This document shows positions 1 through 6,395 of a stretch of DNA of 7,845 nucleotides, one piece after another. The stretch comes from Verrucomicrobiota bacterium (GTDB lineage: Bacteria; Verrucomicrobiota; Verrucomicrobiia; Limisphaerales; JAEYXS01). The notes under the pieces were generated by a model. The model saw only the letters and a list, made by a program, of their open reading frames with translations. It was not told where the DNA came from and did no database searches. A program made the translations under genes and the position numbers. The DNA is taken from positions 1 to 7,845 of the forward strand of contig JAJNBN010000142.1 of NCBI GenBank assembly GCA_021156225.1. Direction: 5' to 3'. Every line of letters starts with the position of its first letter. Position 1 is the stretch's first letter.

Positions 1-702
1 CTGGACACGCTCGCGCCGTCCAAGTTCCCCGTGCCTTACCTGCATGGGAAGGTGCAGCGCGTCTCGCCCGTGGCTCCCGAGAATGCGCCGGCGGAGAAGG
101 CCGAGTATAAGCGTAACATTTTCTCCGCCACGGGCACGGGCATCCTGCTGGCGTCCATCGTCGCCGGTTTGTCCATGGGCTTCCGGTTAAAGGACCTGTG
201 GCAAACCTATCTGGAAACCATCTTTCGCATCCGTTACTCGCTGGTGACGATCGCGGCGATGCTGGCCTTGGGGAATGTGACGAAATATTCCGGCACGGAT
301 GCCACGCTCGGGCTGGCCCTCGCGCAGACGGGCACATTTTATCCCTTCTTCGGCACCATGCTGGGGTGGCTGGGCGTGGCGCTCACTGGCTCGGACACCG
401 CCTCCAACGTGCTCTTCGGCAGCTTGCAAAGGATCACGGCGGAACAGACCGGCATCAGCCCCATCCTCATGGGTGCGGCGAACAGTTCCGGCGGCGTGAT
501 GGGCAAGATGGTGGATGCGCAAAGCATCGTGGTGGCTAGCACAGCGACGAACTGGTACGGGCATGAGGGCGACATCCTGCGCTTTGTGTTCTGGCACAGC
601 CTCATCCTCGCGGCGATGATGGGAGTGCTGGTCTATTTGCAGGCTTATGTCGTGCCCTTCACCTACATGGTGGTGCATATGCCGGCACCAGTCGGACCGT
701 AA
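1..702 (+). CDS. lldP: L-lactate permease family transporter, C-terminal part (5' end outside window)
   Basis: The reading frame is open from base 1 to a TAA at 700-702 and encodes 233 residues, the C-terminal part of an LctP/LldP-type permease (family length roughly 550). These inner-membrane proteins import L-lactate, and some also glycolate, with protons. The clearest signature is residues 125-139, with GSDTASNVLFGSLQ, followed by GAANSSGGVMGKM and DAQSIVVAS; these match the conserved C-terminal half of E. coli LldP. Hydrophobic segments lie near residues 42-62, 79-93, 108-126 and 201-220, with the last ending in LQAYVVPF as in the family. A charged, proline- and alanine-rich loop (about residues 20-38) precedes the first of these. 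The true start lies upstream of the window, so the GTG at 31 is only an internal valine. The next gene begins six bases after the stop, with no terminator between them. Family assignment is firm; the substrate (lactate or glycolate) is inferred. Confidence 0.93.
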   Translation: MDTLAPSKFPVPYLHGKVQRVSPVAPENAPAEKAEYKRNIFSATGTGILLASIVAGLSMGFRLKDLWQTYLETIFRIRYSLVTIAAMLALGNVTKYSGTDATLGLALAQTGTFYPFFGTMLGWLGVALTGSDTASNVLFGSLQRITAEQTGISPILMGAANSSGGVMGKMVDAQSIVVASTATNWYGHEGDILRFVFWHSLILAAMMGVLVYLQAYVVPFTYMVVHMPAPVGP

Positions 703-708
703 GGGAGT

Positions 709-1536
709 GTGAGCGATAACCCGAAATCTAATAGAAGGAAATGGCTGCTGGCCGGAGCGTTCGGGCTGGCGCTATGGGCGGTCTATTTGAGCTGGCCCGG
801 AGATGCGGGAAGGGCGCTCCGACTGGCGGTTTTTCGAGATGATCGCGCCCAAGTGGAACGGATATTACGTAAACAACCGGAACTGGTGAACTTGGCAAAT
901 ATCCCCGTAAAACAGCTCCAGGTGCAAAGCCGGCCCCGCTCGGGCAGCCGGAACTTCATGGAAGAGCTCACGATATTCATCTGGGACAAACTCTTCATGG
1001 GCCCGGTCTCTCGCGACCATCGCAATGATGAGTTTGTGGACTTGGAGTCAGCCGGACTGACGCCGTTACAGATCGCGACGTTAAAGGGAAATGTGGAGAT
1101 CAGCCGTTTGTTGCTGGAACGTGCTGCGGATGTCAAAGCGAGTTCGCCCATCGGATATCAATCCATCCATTTTGCGGCCAGCCAGAAACCTGAACTGATG
1201 GAATTGCTCCTGAAGCACGGTGCCGATCCCAATGCCACGAATCGATTCGGGGCGACGCCCCTGCAAATGGGGTTGCACAACCAGCATTCCAAGACCTTGG
1301 AATTGTTACTAAAGGCCGGAGCCGATCCCAATGCCCTAAACCGGAATGGAGCCACGCCGCTGCACACCGCCGCGGTCAGCCCATCCTCCCAGAACGCATT
1401 GCGCCTGCTTTGGCAGCACGGTGCGCGCCTGGATATCACCAACCGGCAGGGAAAAACGGCGTTGGACATGGCCCACCAGTACAAGCAGACCAATGCCATC
1501 GAATTCCTGTCCACCCGGCCGGGGTCCAAGCCCTGA
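709..1536 (+). CDS. Membrane-anchored ankyrin-repeat protein
   Basis: The protein has 275 residues. Residues 11-29 (KWLLAGAFGLALWAVYLSW) follow a basic stretch (KSNRRK) and form one N-terminal membrane segment or uncleaved signal anchor, so the repeats probably face the periplasm. Residues 36-64 resemble a degenerate first ankyrin unit. A linker of about 50 residues follows. Clear ankyrin repeats then start near residues 115, 148, 181 and 214, with a partial last one at 247-268; consensus pieces include GLTPLQIAT, LLLKHGADPNA, GATPLQ and GATPLHTAA. Such repeats bind other proteins; the partner is unknown and no catalytic motif is seen. The GTG start is chosen because it is the only one that keeps the membrane segment. 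However, the GGGAG at 703-707 is only one base from it, which is unusually close. The gene lies six bases after the permease stop, so co-transcription is likely, but a functional link to lactate uptake is not shown. Confidence 0.88.
   Translation: MSDNPKSNRRKWLLAGAFGLALWAVYLSWPGDAGRALRLAVFRDDRAQVERILRKQPELVNLANIPVKQLQVQSRPRSGSRNFMEELTIFIWDKLFMGPVSRDHRNDEFVDLESAGLTPLQIATLKGNVEISRLLLERAADVKASSPIGYQSIHFAASQKPELMELLLKHGADPNATNRFGATPLQMGLHNQHSKTLELLLKAGADPNALNRNGATPLHTAAVSPSSQNALRLLWQHGARLDITNRQGKTALDMAHQYKQTNAIEFLSTRPGSKP
1222..1335 (+). repeat. 15-bp direct repeat inside the ankyrin gene, one repeat unit apart
   Basis: GCCGATCCCAATGCC occurs at 1222-1236 and again at 1321-1335. The offset is exactly 99 bases, or 33 codons, the length of one ankyrin unit. 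Both copies encode ADPNA of the repeat loop. Identity at the DNA level, including third codon positions, suggests fairly recent duplication or gene conversion between neighbouring units. Confidence 0.7.
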
Positions 1537-1628
1537 AAATTTGAGTTTTCTTTTGGCTGGAGCCGCCTAGACTCCCACCCTGTTTGTTTTTCCGGCTGGA
1601 CCGGGTGAACCTGAATCGGATTTTAATT

Positions 1629-2594
1629 ATGCCACTGACACACACAACGGACCTGTTCGCCAAGGCGCTGAAGGGCAAGTATGCCCTCGGTGCCTTCAAC
1701 GTGAACAACATGGAACTGCTCCAGGCCATCATCGAGGCCTGCGAAGAAGAAAAAGCGCCGGTCATGCTCCAGATCTCCAAGGGCGCGCGTCACTACGCGA
1801 ACCCGGTGTATCTGAAGAAGCTCATCGAGGCTGCCGTCAGCGTTTCCACCATCCCCATCGCCGTCCATCTGGACCACGGTGATACGTTCGAGCTGTGCAA
1901 AGAGTGCATCGACGAAGGATTTACGAGCGTGATGATCGATGCTTCCCATGAGAACTTCGAGAAGAACGTCGAGATCACCCGCAAGGTTGTAGATTACGCG
2001 CATAAACATAACTGCGTGGTGGAATCCGAACTGGGCCACCTCGTGGGCGCACAATTCGATGACGGCGAAGAAGGCGGCTGCCACTCAGCCAGCGGCCACT
2101 ATACCGTACCCGATGAAGCCGTGAAGTTCGTGAAGGAATCCGGCTGCGATTCCTTGGCCATCGCCATCGGCAACAGCCATGGTGCTTACAAGTTCAAGGG
2201 CGAACAGCACCTGGACCTCGAGCGCCTCAAGCTCATCAAGAAGGCCTTGAGCGATGCCGGTATGGGCGATTACCCGCTGGTGTTGCACGGAGCCTCCTCG
2301 GTGCCGAAGTATTTGGCCGACGAGATCAACAAGTACGGCGGCAACATGGGCACGGACACCGCTGGTGTGCCGGAATCCGACATCGAAGTGGCTCGCCGCG
2401 TGGGTTGCACGAAGGTGAACATCGACACCGATCTCCGTATGGCCATGACGGCCGGCATCCGCAAGGTGCTCTGGGAGAAACCGAAAGAATTCGATCCGCG
2501 CAAGTACCTCTCGCCGGCCCGTGACATGGTGAAGGAACTGGTGCGCCACAAGATCAAGAACGTGCTCTGCTGCGCCGGCCACGCTTTTGACTAA
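1629..2594 (+). CDS. fba: Class II fructose-1,6-bisphosphate aldolase
   Basis: This cytosolic, metal-dependent enzyme of glycolysis and gluconeogenesis reversibly splits fructose 1,6-bisphosphate into dihydroxyacetone phosphate and glyceraldehyde 3-phosphate. The 321-residue protein spans the full class II fold. KYALGAFNVNNMELLQAI (residues 17-34) is the usual opening. HLDHGD (80-85) holds the catalytic Asp82 and metal ligand His83. VMIDASH (101-107) and ESELG (132-136) follow. His184 in NSHGAYK and His220 in VLHGASS are the remaining likely metal ligands. NIDTD (264-268) and DPRKYL (289-294) complete the set. The segment at 228-256 (LADEINKYGGNMG and on) is typical of the TIGR01859-like bacterial branch. 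The ATG at 1629 is preferred over a TTG at 1584 because family members begin just before this motif; neither has a clear Shine-Dalgarno sequence. Transcription ends at the hairpin at 2623-2657. A tagatose-bisphosphate aldolase is less likely. Confidence 0.95.
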   Translation: MPLTHTTDLFAKALKGKYALGAFNVNNMELLQAIIEACEEEKAPVMLQISKGARHYANPVYLKKLIEAAVSVSTIPIAVHLDHGDTFELCKECIDEGFTSVMIDASHENFEKNVEITRKVVDYAHKHNCVVESELGHLVGAQFDDGEEGGCHSASGHYTVPDEAVKFVKESGCDSLAIAIGNSHGAYKFKGEQHLDLERLKLIKKALSDAGMGDYPLVLHGASSVPKYLADEINKYGGNMGTDTAGVPESDIEVARRVGCTKVNIDTDLRMAMTAGIRKVLWEKPKEFDPRKYLSPARDMVKELVRHKIKNVLCCAGHAFD

Positions 2595-2622
2595 GCGATC
2601 TGCTAAGCCAATCAATTACAGG

Positions 2623-2657
2623 AAAGGGCGGACGAAAGTCCGCCCTTTTCGTTTTTT
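2623..2657 (+). terminator. Rho-independent terminator of the aldolase gene
   Basis: The arms AAAGGGCGGAC (2623-2633) and GTCCGCCCTTT (2638-2648) pair perfectly over 11 bases around a GAAA tetraloop. A T-rich tract continues to 2657. The hairpin begins 28 bases after the aldolase stop codon. This is a textbook intrinsic terminator and separates the aldolase from the ThuA gene. Confidence 0.93.
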
Positions 2658-2750
2658 GGAGCGAGGAGATTTCTGACGCCGGGGCAGGGGAGGGTGATCG
2701 AGGAGGCGCTGCGGGCGAATTTCTACCGTGCATTACTCATTTTCCATGGC

Positions 2751-2778
2751 TTGCTTCTTCCGGCCATTGGGTTAAATG
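2751..2778 (+). promoter_or_regulatory. Weak candidate sigma-70 promoter for the ThuA gene
   Basis: TTGCTT (2751-2756) and TAAATG (2773-2778) are separated by 16 bases; TTAAAT one base earlier gives 15. It lies in the only non-coding stretch between the aldolase terminator and the ThuA start, so a promoter is expected here. Both boxes are imperfect, so this is only a suggestion. No other hexamer pair in the gap looked better by eye. Confidence 0.25.
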
Positions 2779-2806
2779 AATTCCGACCCGATTACGCCAG
2801 TCCAAT

Positions 2807-2827
2807 GCCCAGAGACAATCTCTGGGC
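2807..2827 (+). promoter_or_regulatory. Perfect inverted repeat in the leader of the ThuA gene
   Basis: GCCCAGAGA (2807-2815) and TCTCTGGGC (2819-2827) are perfect 9-base complements with a 3-base centre, followed by TTTCT. The repeat ends 21 bases before the ATG at 2849. It could be a protein-binding site, an RNA hairpin that affects translation, or a weak attenuator. The T-tract is too short for a confident terminator call. The symmetry is certain; the role is inferred. Confidence 0.6.
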
Positions 2828-2848
2828 TTTCTGGCCACGGAAACGTAT

Positions 2849-3814
2849 ATGAAAAATCTGACCCGCTATGCTTTCATCCGCAGTCTGGCAATATCACTGG
2901 CTGCCTTGTGTGCCCTGCCTGCGTTCGCTGCCGATAAGCCCAAGAAACTGCTCGTGGTGACCATCACCACCGGCTTCCGCCACAGCTCCATCGCCACGGC
3001 TGAAAAGACGCTGAGCAAGCTGGCGCAGGAGAGCGGCCAGTTCACGGTGGAGTTCGTCCAGCAACCACCCAATCAGCCGCGGAATCCACAGCGCCCCAAG
3101 GCCGGACCGGAAGGCGAGAAGGACCCGAAGTTCGTGGAGGCCATGACGAAATTCCAGGAGGCGGACAAGAAGTTCAAAGAAGACAACGCGGTGTGGATGA
3201 AGTCCGTGGAGCAGGAGTTGCAGAAGCTCAGTGTGACGAATCTGAAGAACTATGACGGCGTGATCTTCTGCAACACCACGGGTGATCTGCCCCTGCCGGA
3301 CAAACAAGGCTTCATCGATTGGGTGAACAGCGGCAAGGCCTTCATGGGCATGCACAGCGCCACGGATACTTTCCATGGCTTCCGCCCCTTCATCGACATG
3401 ATCGGTGGCGAGTTCCTGACGCACGGTGCTCAGGTGCAGGTGGATTGTCTGAACCAAGATTCTGCTCACGCCGCCTGCAAACATCTGCCCGCTTCCTGGA
3501 GCGTGTTTGATGAGATCTACATCATGAAGAGTTTTGAACGGACCAAAGTCCGTGGTTTGCTCGGTTTGAACGCGCACCCGAATGACAAGACCAAGCCTGG
3601 TGATTACCCGGTGGCGTGGTGCAAGGCGTTCGGCCAAGGCCGTGTTTTCTACTCCTCGCTCGGTCATCGTGAGGACATGTGGGACGCGGAAGAAAAAAAT
3701 CGCAAGAACCCGCCGGAGATCGCCAAACAGTATCAGCAGCACATCCTCGGTGGCATCCTGTGGGCGCTCAAACTTGCGCCCGGTGACGCCCAGCCGCAAC
3801 CGGTGAAACTTTAA
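2849..3814 (+). CDS. Secreted ThuA-domain protein (trehalose-utilisation-like, glutamine-amidotransferase-like fold)
   Basis: The protein has 321 residues. It begins with a Sec signal peptide: basic KNLTRYAFIR, a hydrophobic core, then LPAFA, with cleavage likely after residue 27. The mature part is a ThuA domain. LLVVTITTGFRHSS (34-47) is the first strand and loop, YDGVIFCNTTGDLPL (135-149) the second, then FMGMHSATDTF (165-175) and, near the end, PVAWCKAFGQGRVFYSSLGH (254-273). ThuA domains have a class I glutamine amidotransferase-like fold and take part in sugar oxidation or 3-keto-sugar metabolism in rhizobia. A charged, helix-prone insert (about residues 76-125, rich in Lys, Glu, Pro and Gln) separates the first two strands. 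The start has no strong Shine-Dalgarno sequence, only CGGAAA nearby. The oxidoreductase gene begins 36 bases downstream on the same strand with no terminator between, so the two are probably one operon. The substrate is unknown. Confidence 0.9.
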   Translation: MKNLTRYAFIRSLAISLAALCALPAFAADKPKKLLVVTITTGFRHSSIATAEKTLSKLAQESGQFTVEFVQQPPNQPRNPQRPKAGPEGEKDPKFVEAMTKFQEADKKFKEDNAVWMKSVEQELQKLSVTNLKNYDGVIFCNTTGDLPLPDKQGFIDWVNSGKAFMGMHSATDTFHGFRPFIDMIGGEFLTHGAQVQVDCLNQDSAHAACKHLPASWSVFDEIYIMKSFERTKVRGLLGLNAHPNDKTKPGDYPVAWCKAFGQGRVFYSSLGHREDMWDAEEKNRKNPPEIAKQYQQHILGGILWALKLAPGDAQPQPVKL

Positions 3815-3850
3815 GTCAAAGCAATTGAGCTGACCCTTTATCTGACGCAC

Positions 3851-5146
3851 ATGAATCCGATTGAACCACAAGCCGATCTGAATCGCCGCAGTTTCCTGAA
3901 AGGCGGCTCGCTCGCCTCGCTCATGATGATGCTGGGCGGTGTGGAGATCACCGCGCAAGACGCAGCCACGAAACCTGCTGCCGCTGTCAAACCGGCCAAG
4001 AAAATTGGACCGCCAGTGAAGTGTGGTGTCATCGGTGTCGGGGCCTGGGGCCGTGACATGATCGGGCACCTTTCACGCCTGCCCAATGCACCGGTGACGG
4101 GTGTGGCTGAGACTTACGGAGCTTCCTTGCGCCGCGCCAAGAGCGGGGCGCCGAACGCCGCGCAGTTCGAGGATTACCGGAAACTTCTGGAGAGCAAAGA
4201 TGTGGAGGCCGTCGTTATCGCCACGCCCACGCATCAGCATAAGGAGATTGCCATCGCCGCGTTGCAAGCGGGCAAGCACGTCTATTGCGAAGCGCCGTTG
4301 GCACACACGATCGAAGATGCCCGTGCCATCGCCAAGGCTGCTCGCGAGAGCAAACAGATCTTCCAGGTGGGCCTGCAATATCGCGCGAATCCGCAGCATC
4401 ATCACGTGGTGGACTTCGTCCGCACCGGTGCCGCCGGTGCACTGACCGTCGCGCGTTCGCAGTATCACAAGAAGGAAAGCTGGCGCCGCACCTCGCCCAG
4501 TCCGGAACGCGAGAAGGAATTGAACTGGCGCTTGCGTCAGGATACCTCGCCCGGTCTCGTGGGGGAGATCGGCATCCATTCCATCGATGTCGCGTCGTGG
4601 TTCATGCGCGCCAACCCTGTTTCTGTCACGGGCTTCGGCTCCATCTTGCATTGGAAGGACGGGCGTAACGTGGCCGACACGTCCCAAGTCGTCCTCGAAT
4701 ATCCCGGTGGTGCGCGGATGATCTATGATGCCACGCTGACGAATTCGTTCGAGGGCAACTACGATGTCTTCTCCGGCACAGACGCCGCCATCATGATCCG
4801 CGAGAACCGCGCCTGGATGTTCAAGGAAGCGGACTCGCCATTGCTCGGTTGGGAAGTGTATGCGAAGAAGGACACTTTCCCGGCCACGGGCGAGGCCGGC
4901 ATCGCGTTGGTGGCGAACGCCACGCAATTGATCGCCCAAGGGCTCAAGCCCGCGGAAGCAGCGGCGGATGGTGATTCACCGGCTTACTACTCGCTGGAAG
5001 CGTTCATCGAAAGCATCAATGAGAAGAAGGCCCCGCATGCCGGTTGGAAGGAAGGCTTTGAGGCCACGGTCGCCGCGCTCAAGGCGAATGAAGCGGTGAA
5101 CACGAACAGCAAGATCACCTTCGAGCCGAAGTGGTTTGAGGTGTAA
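3851..5146 (+). CDS. Tat-exported Gfo/Idh/MocA family oxidoreductase
   Basis: The 431-residue protein opens with a twin-arginine signal (NRRSFLK, residues 11-17) and a hydrophobic stretch, so it should be folded with its cofactor and exported by Tat. A Pro/Ala/Lys-rich linker (about 38-56) leads into a Rossmann domain. CGVIGVGAWG (58-67) is the dinucleotide-binding loop, and VVIATPTHQHKEIAIAAL (121-138) is the conserved second signature. The C-terminal Gfo/Idh/MocA domain follows, with GEIGIHSIDVASWF (238-251) supplying the likely substrate-binding or catalytic His243 and Asp246. The family motif CEKP reads CEAP (146-149), so the usual lysine is alanine. Family members are NAD(P)-dependent sugar or glycoside dehydrogenases, or related hydride-shuttling enzymes with bound cofactor. 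The neighbour is a secreted ThuA protein; rhizobial thuA and thuB are a similar pair. No Shine-Dalgarno sequence precedes the ATG. Substrate unknown. Confidence 0.93.
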   Translation: MNPIEPQADLNRRSFLKGGSLASLMMMLGGVEITAQDAATKPAAAVKPAKKIGPPVKCGVIGVGAWGRDMIGHLSRLPNAPVTGVAETYGASLRRAKSGAPNAAQFEDYRKLLESKDVEAVVIATPTHQHKEIAIAALQAGKHVYCEAPLAHTIEDARAIAKAARESKQIFQVGLQYRANPQHHHVVDFVRTGAAGALTVARSQYHKKESWRRTSPSPEREKELNWRLRQDTSPGLVGEIGIHSIDVASWFMRANPVSVTGFGSILHWKDGRNVADTSQVVLEYPGGARMIYDATLTNSFEGNYDVFSGTDAAIMIRENRAWMFKEADSPLLGWEVYAKKDTFPATGEAGIALVANATQLIAQGLKPAEAAADGDSPAYYSLEAFIESINEKKAPHAGWKEGFEATVAALKANEAVNTNSKITFEPKWFEV

Positions 5147-5166
5147 TCAACAACTTTGAACTGTAG

Positions 5167-5197
5167 AAAGCCGCCTGAGGTCAGGCGGCTTTTCTTT
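5167..5197 (+). terminator. Rho-independent terminator after the ThuA/oxidoreductase unit
   Basis: AAAGCCGCCTGA (5167-5178) pairs with TCAGGCGGCTTT (5181-5192). Allowing a four-base AGGT loop gives an 11-base stem, followed by a T-rich tail to 5197. It lies 20 bases after the oxidoreductase stop and before the promoter of the next gene, so it ends the two-gene unit. Confidence 0.92.
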
Positions 5198-5208
5198 ACC
5201 GGCATCAG

Positions 5209-5237
5209 TTGCCAAATCTGGACAGGCAGATTAGTAT
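5209..5237 (+). promoter_or_regulatory. Sigma-70-like promoter of the unknown secreted-protein gene
   Basis: TTGCCA (5209-5214) and TAGTAT (5232-5237) are separated by exactly 17 bases. A start site near 5244 would give a leader of about 20 bases that contains the AGGAG at 5254-5258, five bases before the ATG at 5264. Position, spacing and the preceding terminator all agree, although it is a prediction from sequence alone. Confidence 0.6.
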
Positions 5238-5263
5238 TTCACTATCACTTCACAGGAGCGGCT

Positions 5264-6379
5264 ATGAACAGCAAACAACCAATGCCGACCATACTGATCG
5301 CCGCCTTCCTTTGTCTTGTGGGCAGGTGTGTAACACAAGCCTGTCCGGACTGTAATATCCATAATTACCTGTTCTCTTCGTTGCGCTCCTCCAGCAATGT
5401 GTTCGTGGGGGAGTTCGTGGGCTCAGGCAAAGTCAAAGTCACCAAGGTGTATCGAGGGACGAATGTTGTTGGGACCGTGGTTGACGTTAAAACAGGCTCT
5501 TCAGCCTTTAATGATAACCAGTTGATATTCAGTGACCCTAAAAGTCATGATCTGAACTTTGAACGCCTTCCGCTTGATTTCGATTGGGAAACCAAATTTA
5601 TTTTGCGAAAACCTTGGGCCGAACCGGACCTGTATCCCCAAGACGGCATTAGTAAGTACAATCAGAAAACTATACCGGACGTGAACCACAAAGTAGATGC
5701 CCTGCGGGCGGTTCAGGGCATCAGCATTGTGACACGTGAACTGGGACTGCAATATGTCAAAGCCAATGCGGCAGATTGTGCCCTGTTGATTGAATCCGAA
5801 ATAACGAGACTGCAATCCAATCTCGTTGCCAACGGAAAACCAAGAAGGTTTACCTATAGCTACGAAGGGTTGGCTCTGGCGTATTGGGCCGCCAAGCCCA
5901 ATGGTGCGCTTACCAACTACCTGGCCCAAATCGAAAGATTCAAATCCCAGCCAAGATCATCAGTCGATCTGTCCCAATTCGCGGCCAAGCTTTCAGATGA
6001 GTTCAAATATCTATCCATGGCCTTGAGGTCAGCGAAAGGAACAGGCCAGGAGAAACGACTGGCCGAGCGGCTCAAAGCCGTTATTCCTCAGCTTGAAGGG
6101 GATTCACTCGTCGGCGCATTATATGTCGCTGATTATTCAAAATTGTTCGAACCGGAGGAGATTAAGCATCTGGCGGAGAAACTGGCTAAAGAACAGCCCG
6201 GTAAAAAAGATGCGGTTGCTCTGGCTTTTTATCACTTGGGATGTGAATACGGTCCTTCTTGGGACTATGCGAAGTCATTACCGTCATTTGTGCTGGCAAA
6301 GGCCCACTGTGATAAAGCTGAACTGCTGCAAGAACTGGATAAACGAATTCAGTGGCTGCAACAACGGGGACGAAGATAA
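5264..6379 (+). CDS. Secreted protein of unknown function with N-terminal CPDC motif
   Basis: I do not recognise this 371-residue protein. The ATG at 5264 is chosen over an upstream ATG at 5156 because AGGAG (5254-5258) sits five bases before it and a signal peptide follows directly. The upstream start would also place the terminator and promoter inside the gene. Residues 9-26 are hydrophobic and end in VTQA, so cleavage before Cys27 is plausible; the site is not a proper lipobox. The mature N-terminus has CPDC (27-30), then a strand-rich region (46-76) whose pattern SSNVFVGEFVGSG and VTKVYRG faintly recalls TIMP/netrin-like domains. From about residue 145 to the end it looks helical, possibly helical repeats, with a basic end (QRGRR). 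By eye the gene is poorer in GC than its neighbours (sampled 60-base stretches near 42-48 percent, against about 65 percent in the aldolase). It ends 16 bases from the convergent kinase stop. Confidence 0.82.
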   Translation: MNSKQPMPTILIAAFLCLVGRCVTQACPDCNIHNYLFSSLRSSSNVFVGEFVGSGKVKVTKVYRGTNVVGTVVDVKTGSSAFNDNQLIFSDPKSHDLNFERLPLDFDWETKFILRKPWAEPDLYPQDGISKYNQKTIPDVNHKVDALRAVQGISIVTRELGLQYVKANAADCALLIESEITRLQSNLVANGKPRRFTYSYEGLALAYWAAKPNGALTNYLAQIERFKSQPRSSVDLSQFAAKLSDEFKYLSMALRSAKGTGQEKRLAERLKAVIPQLEGDSLVGALYVADYSKLFEPEEIKHLAEKLAKEQPGKKDAVALAFYHLGCEYGPSWDYAKSLPSFVLAKAHCDKAELLQELDKRIQWLQQRGRR

Positions 6380-6395
6380 ACTTCTTTGCCAATTC

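Noticed and set aside
1555..1564. Small GGCT/AGCC hairpin after the ankyrin gene as a terminator
   Set aside because: The stem is only four bases with a two-base loop and no T-tract follows, so it cannot be called a terminator.
1541..1573. Candidate aldolase promoter TTGAGT with TAGACT
   Set aside because: The spacer is 21 bases, too long for a normal sigma-70 promoter, and no better pair was found between the ankyrin stop and the aldolase ATG. The promoter remains unidentified.
2894..4069. A 391-codon open frame on the minus strand across the ThuA gene and the start of the oxidoreductase gene
   Set aside because: Its translation is rich in His, Arg and Leu with no recognisable motif, and it lies opposite two well-supported genes. 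It is a by-product of GC-rich third positions.
4073..4939. A 288-codon open frame on the minus strand opposite the oxidoreductase gene
   Set aside because: No family resemblance and the composition of an antisense shadow; the plus-strand gene has clear motifs.
5156..5263. Extending the unknown secreted-protein gene upstream to an ATG at 5156
   Set aside because: This would translate through the terminator and promoter and bury the signal peptide; the ATG at 5264 has a well-spaced AGGAG.
6380..6395. A bidirectional terminator between the convergent unknown gene and the kinase
   Set aside because: The gap is 16 bases and contains no inverted repeat.
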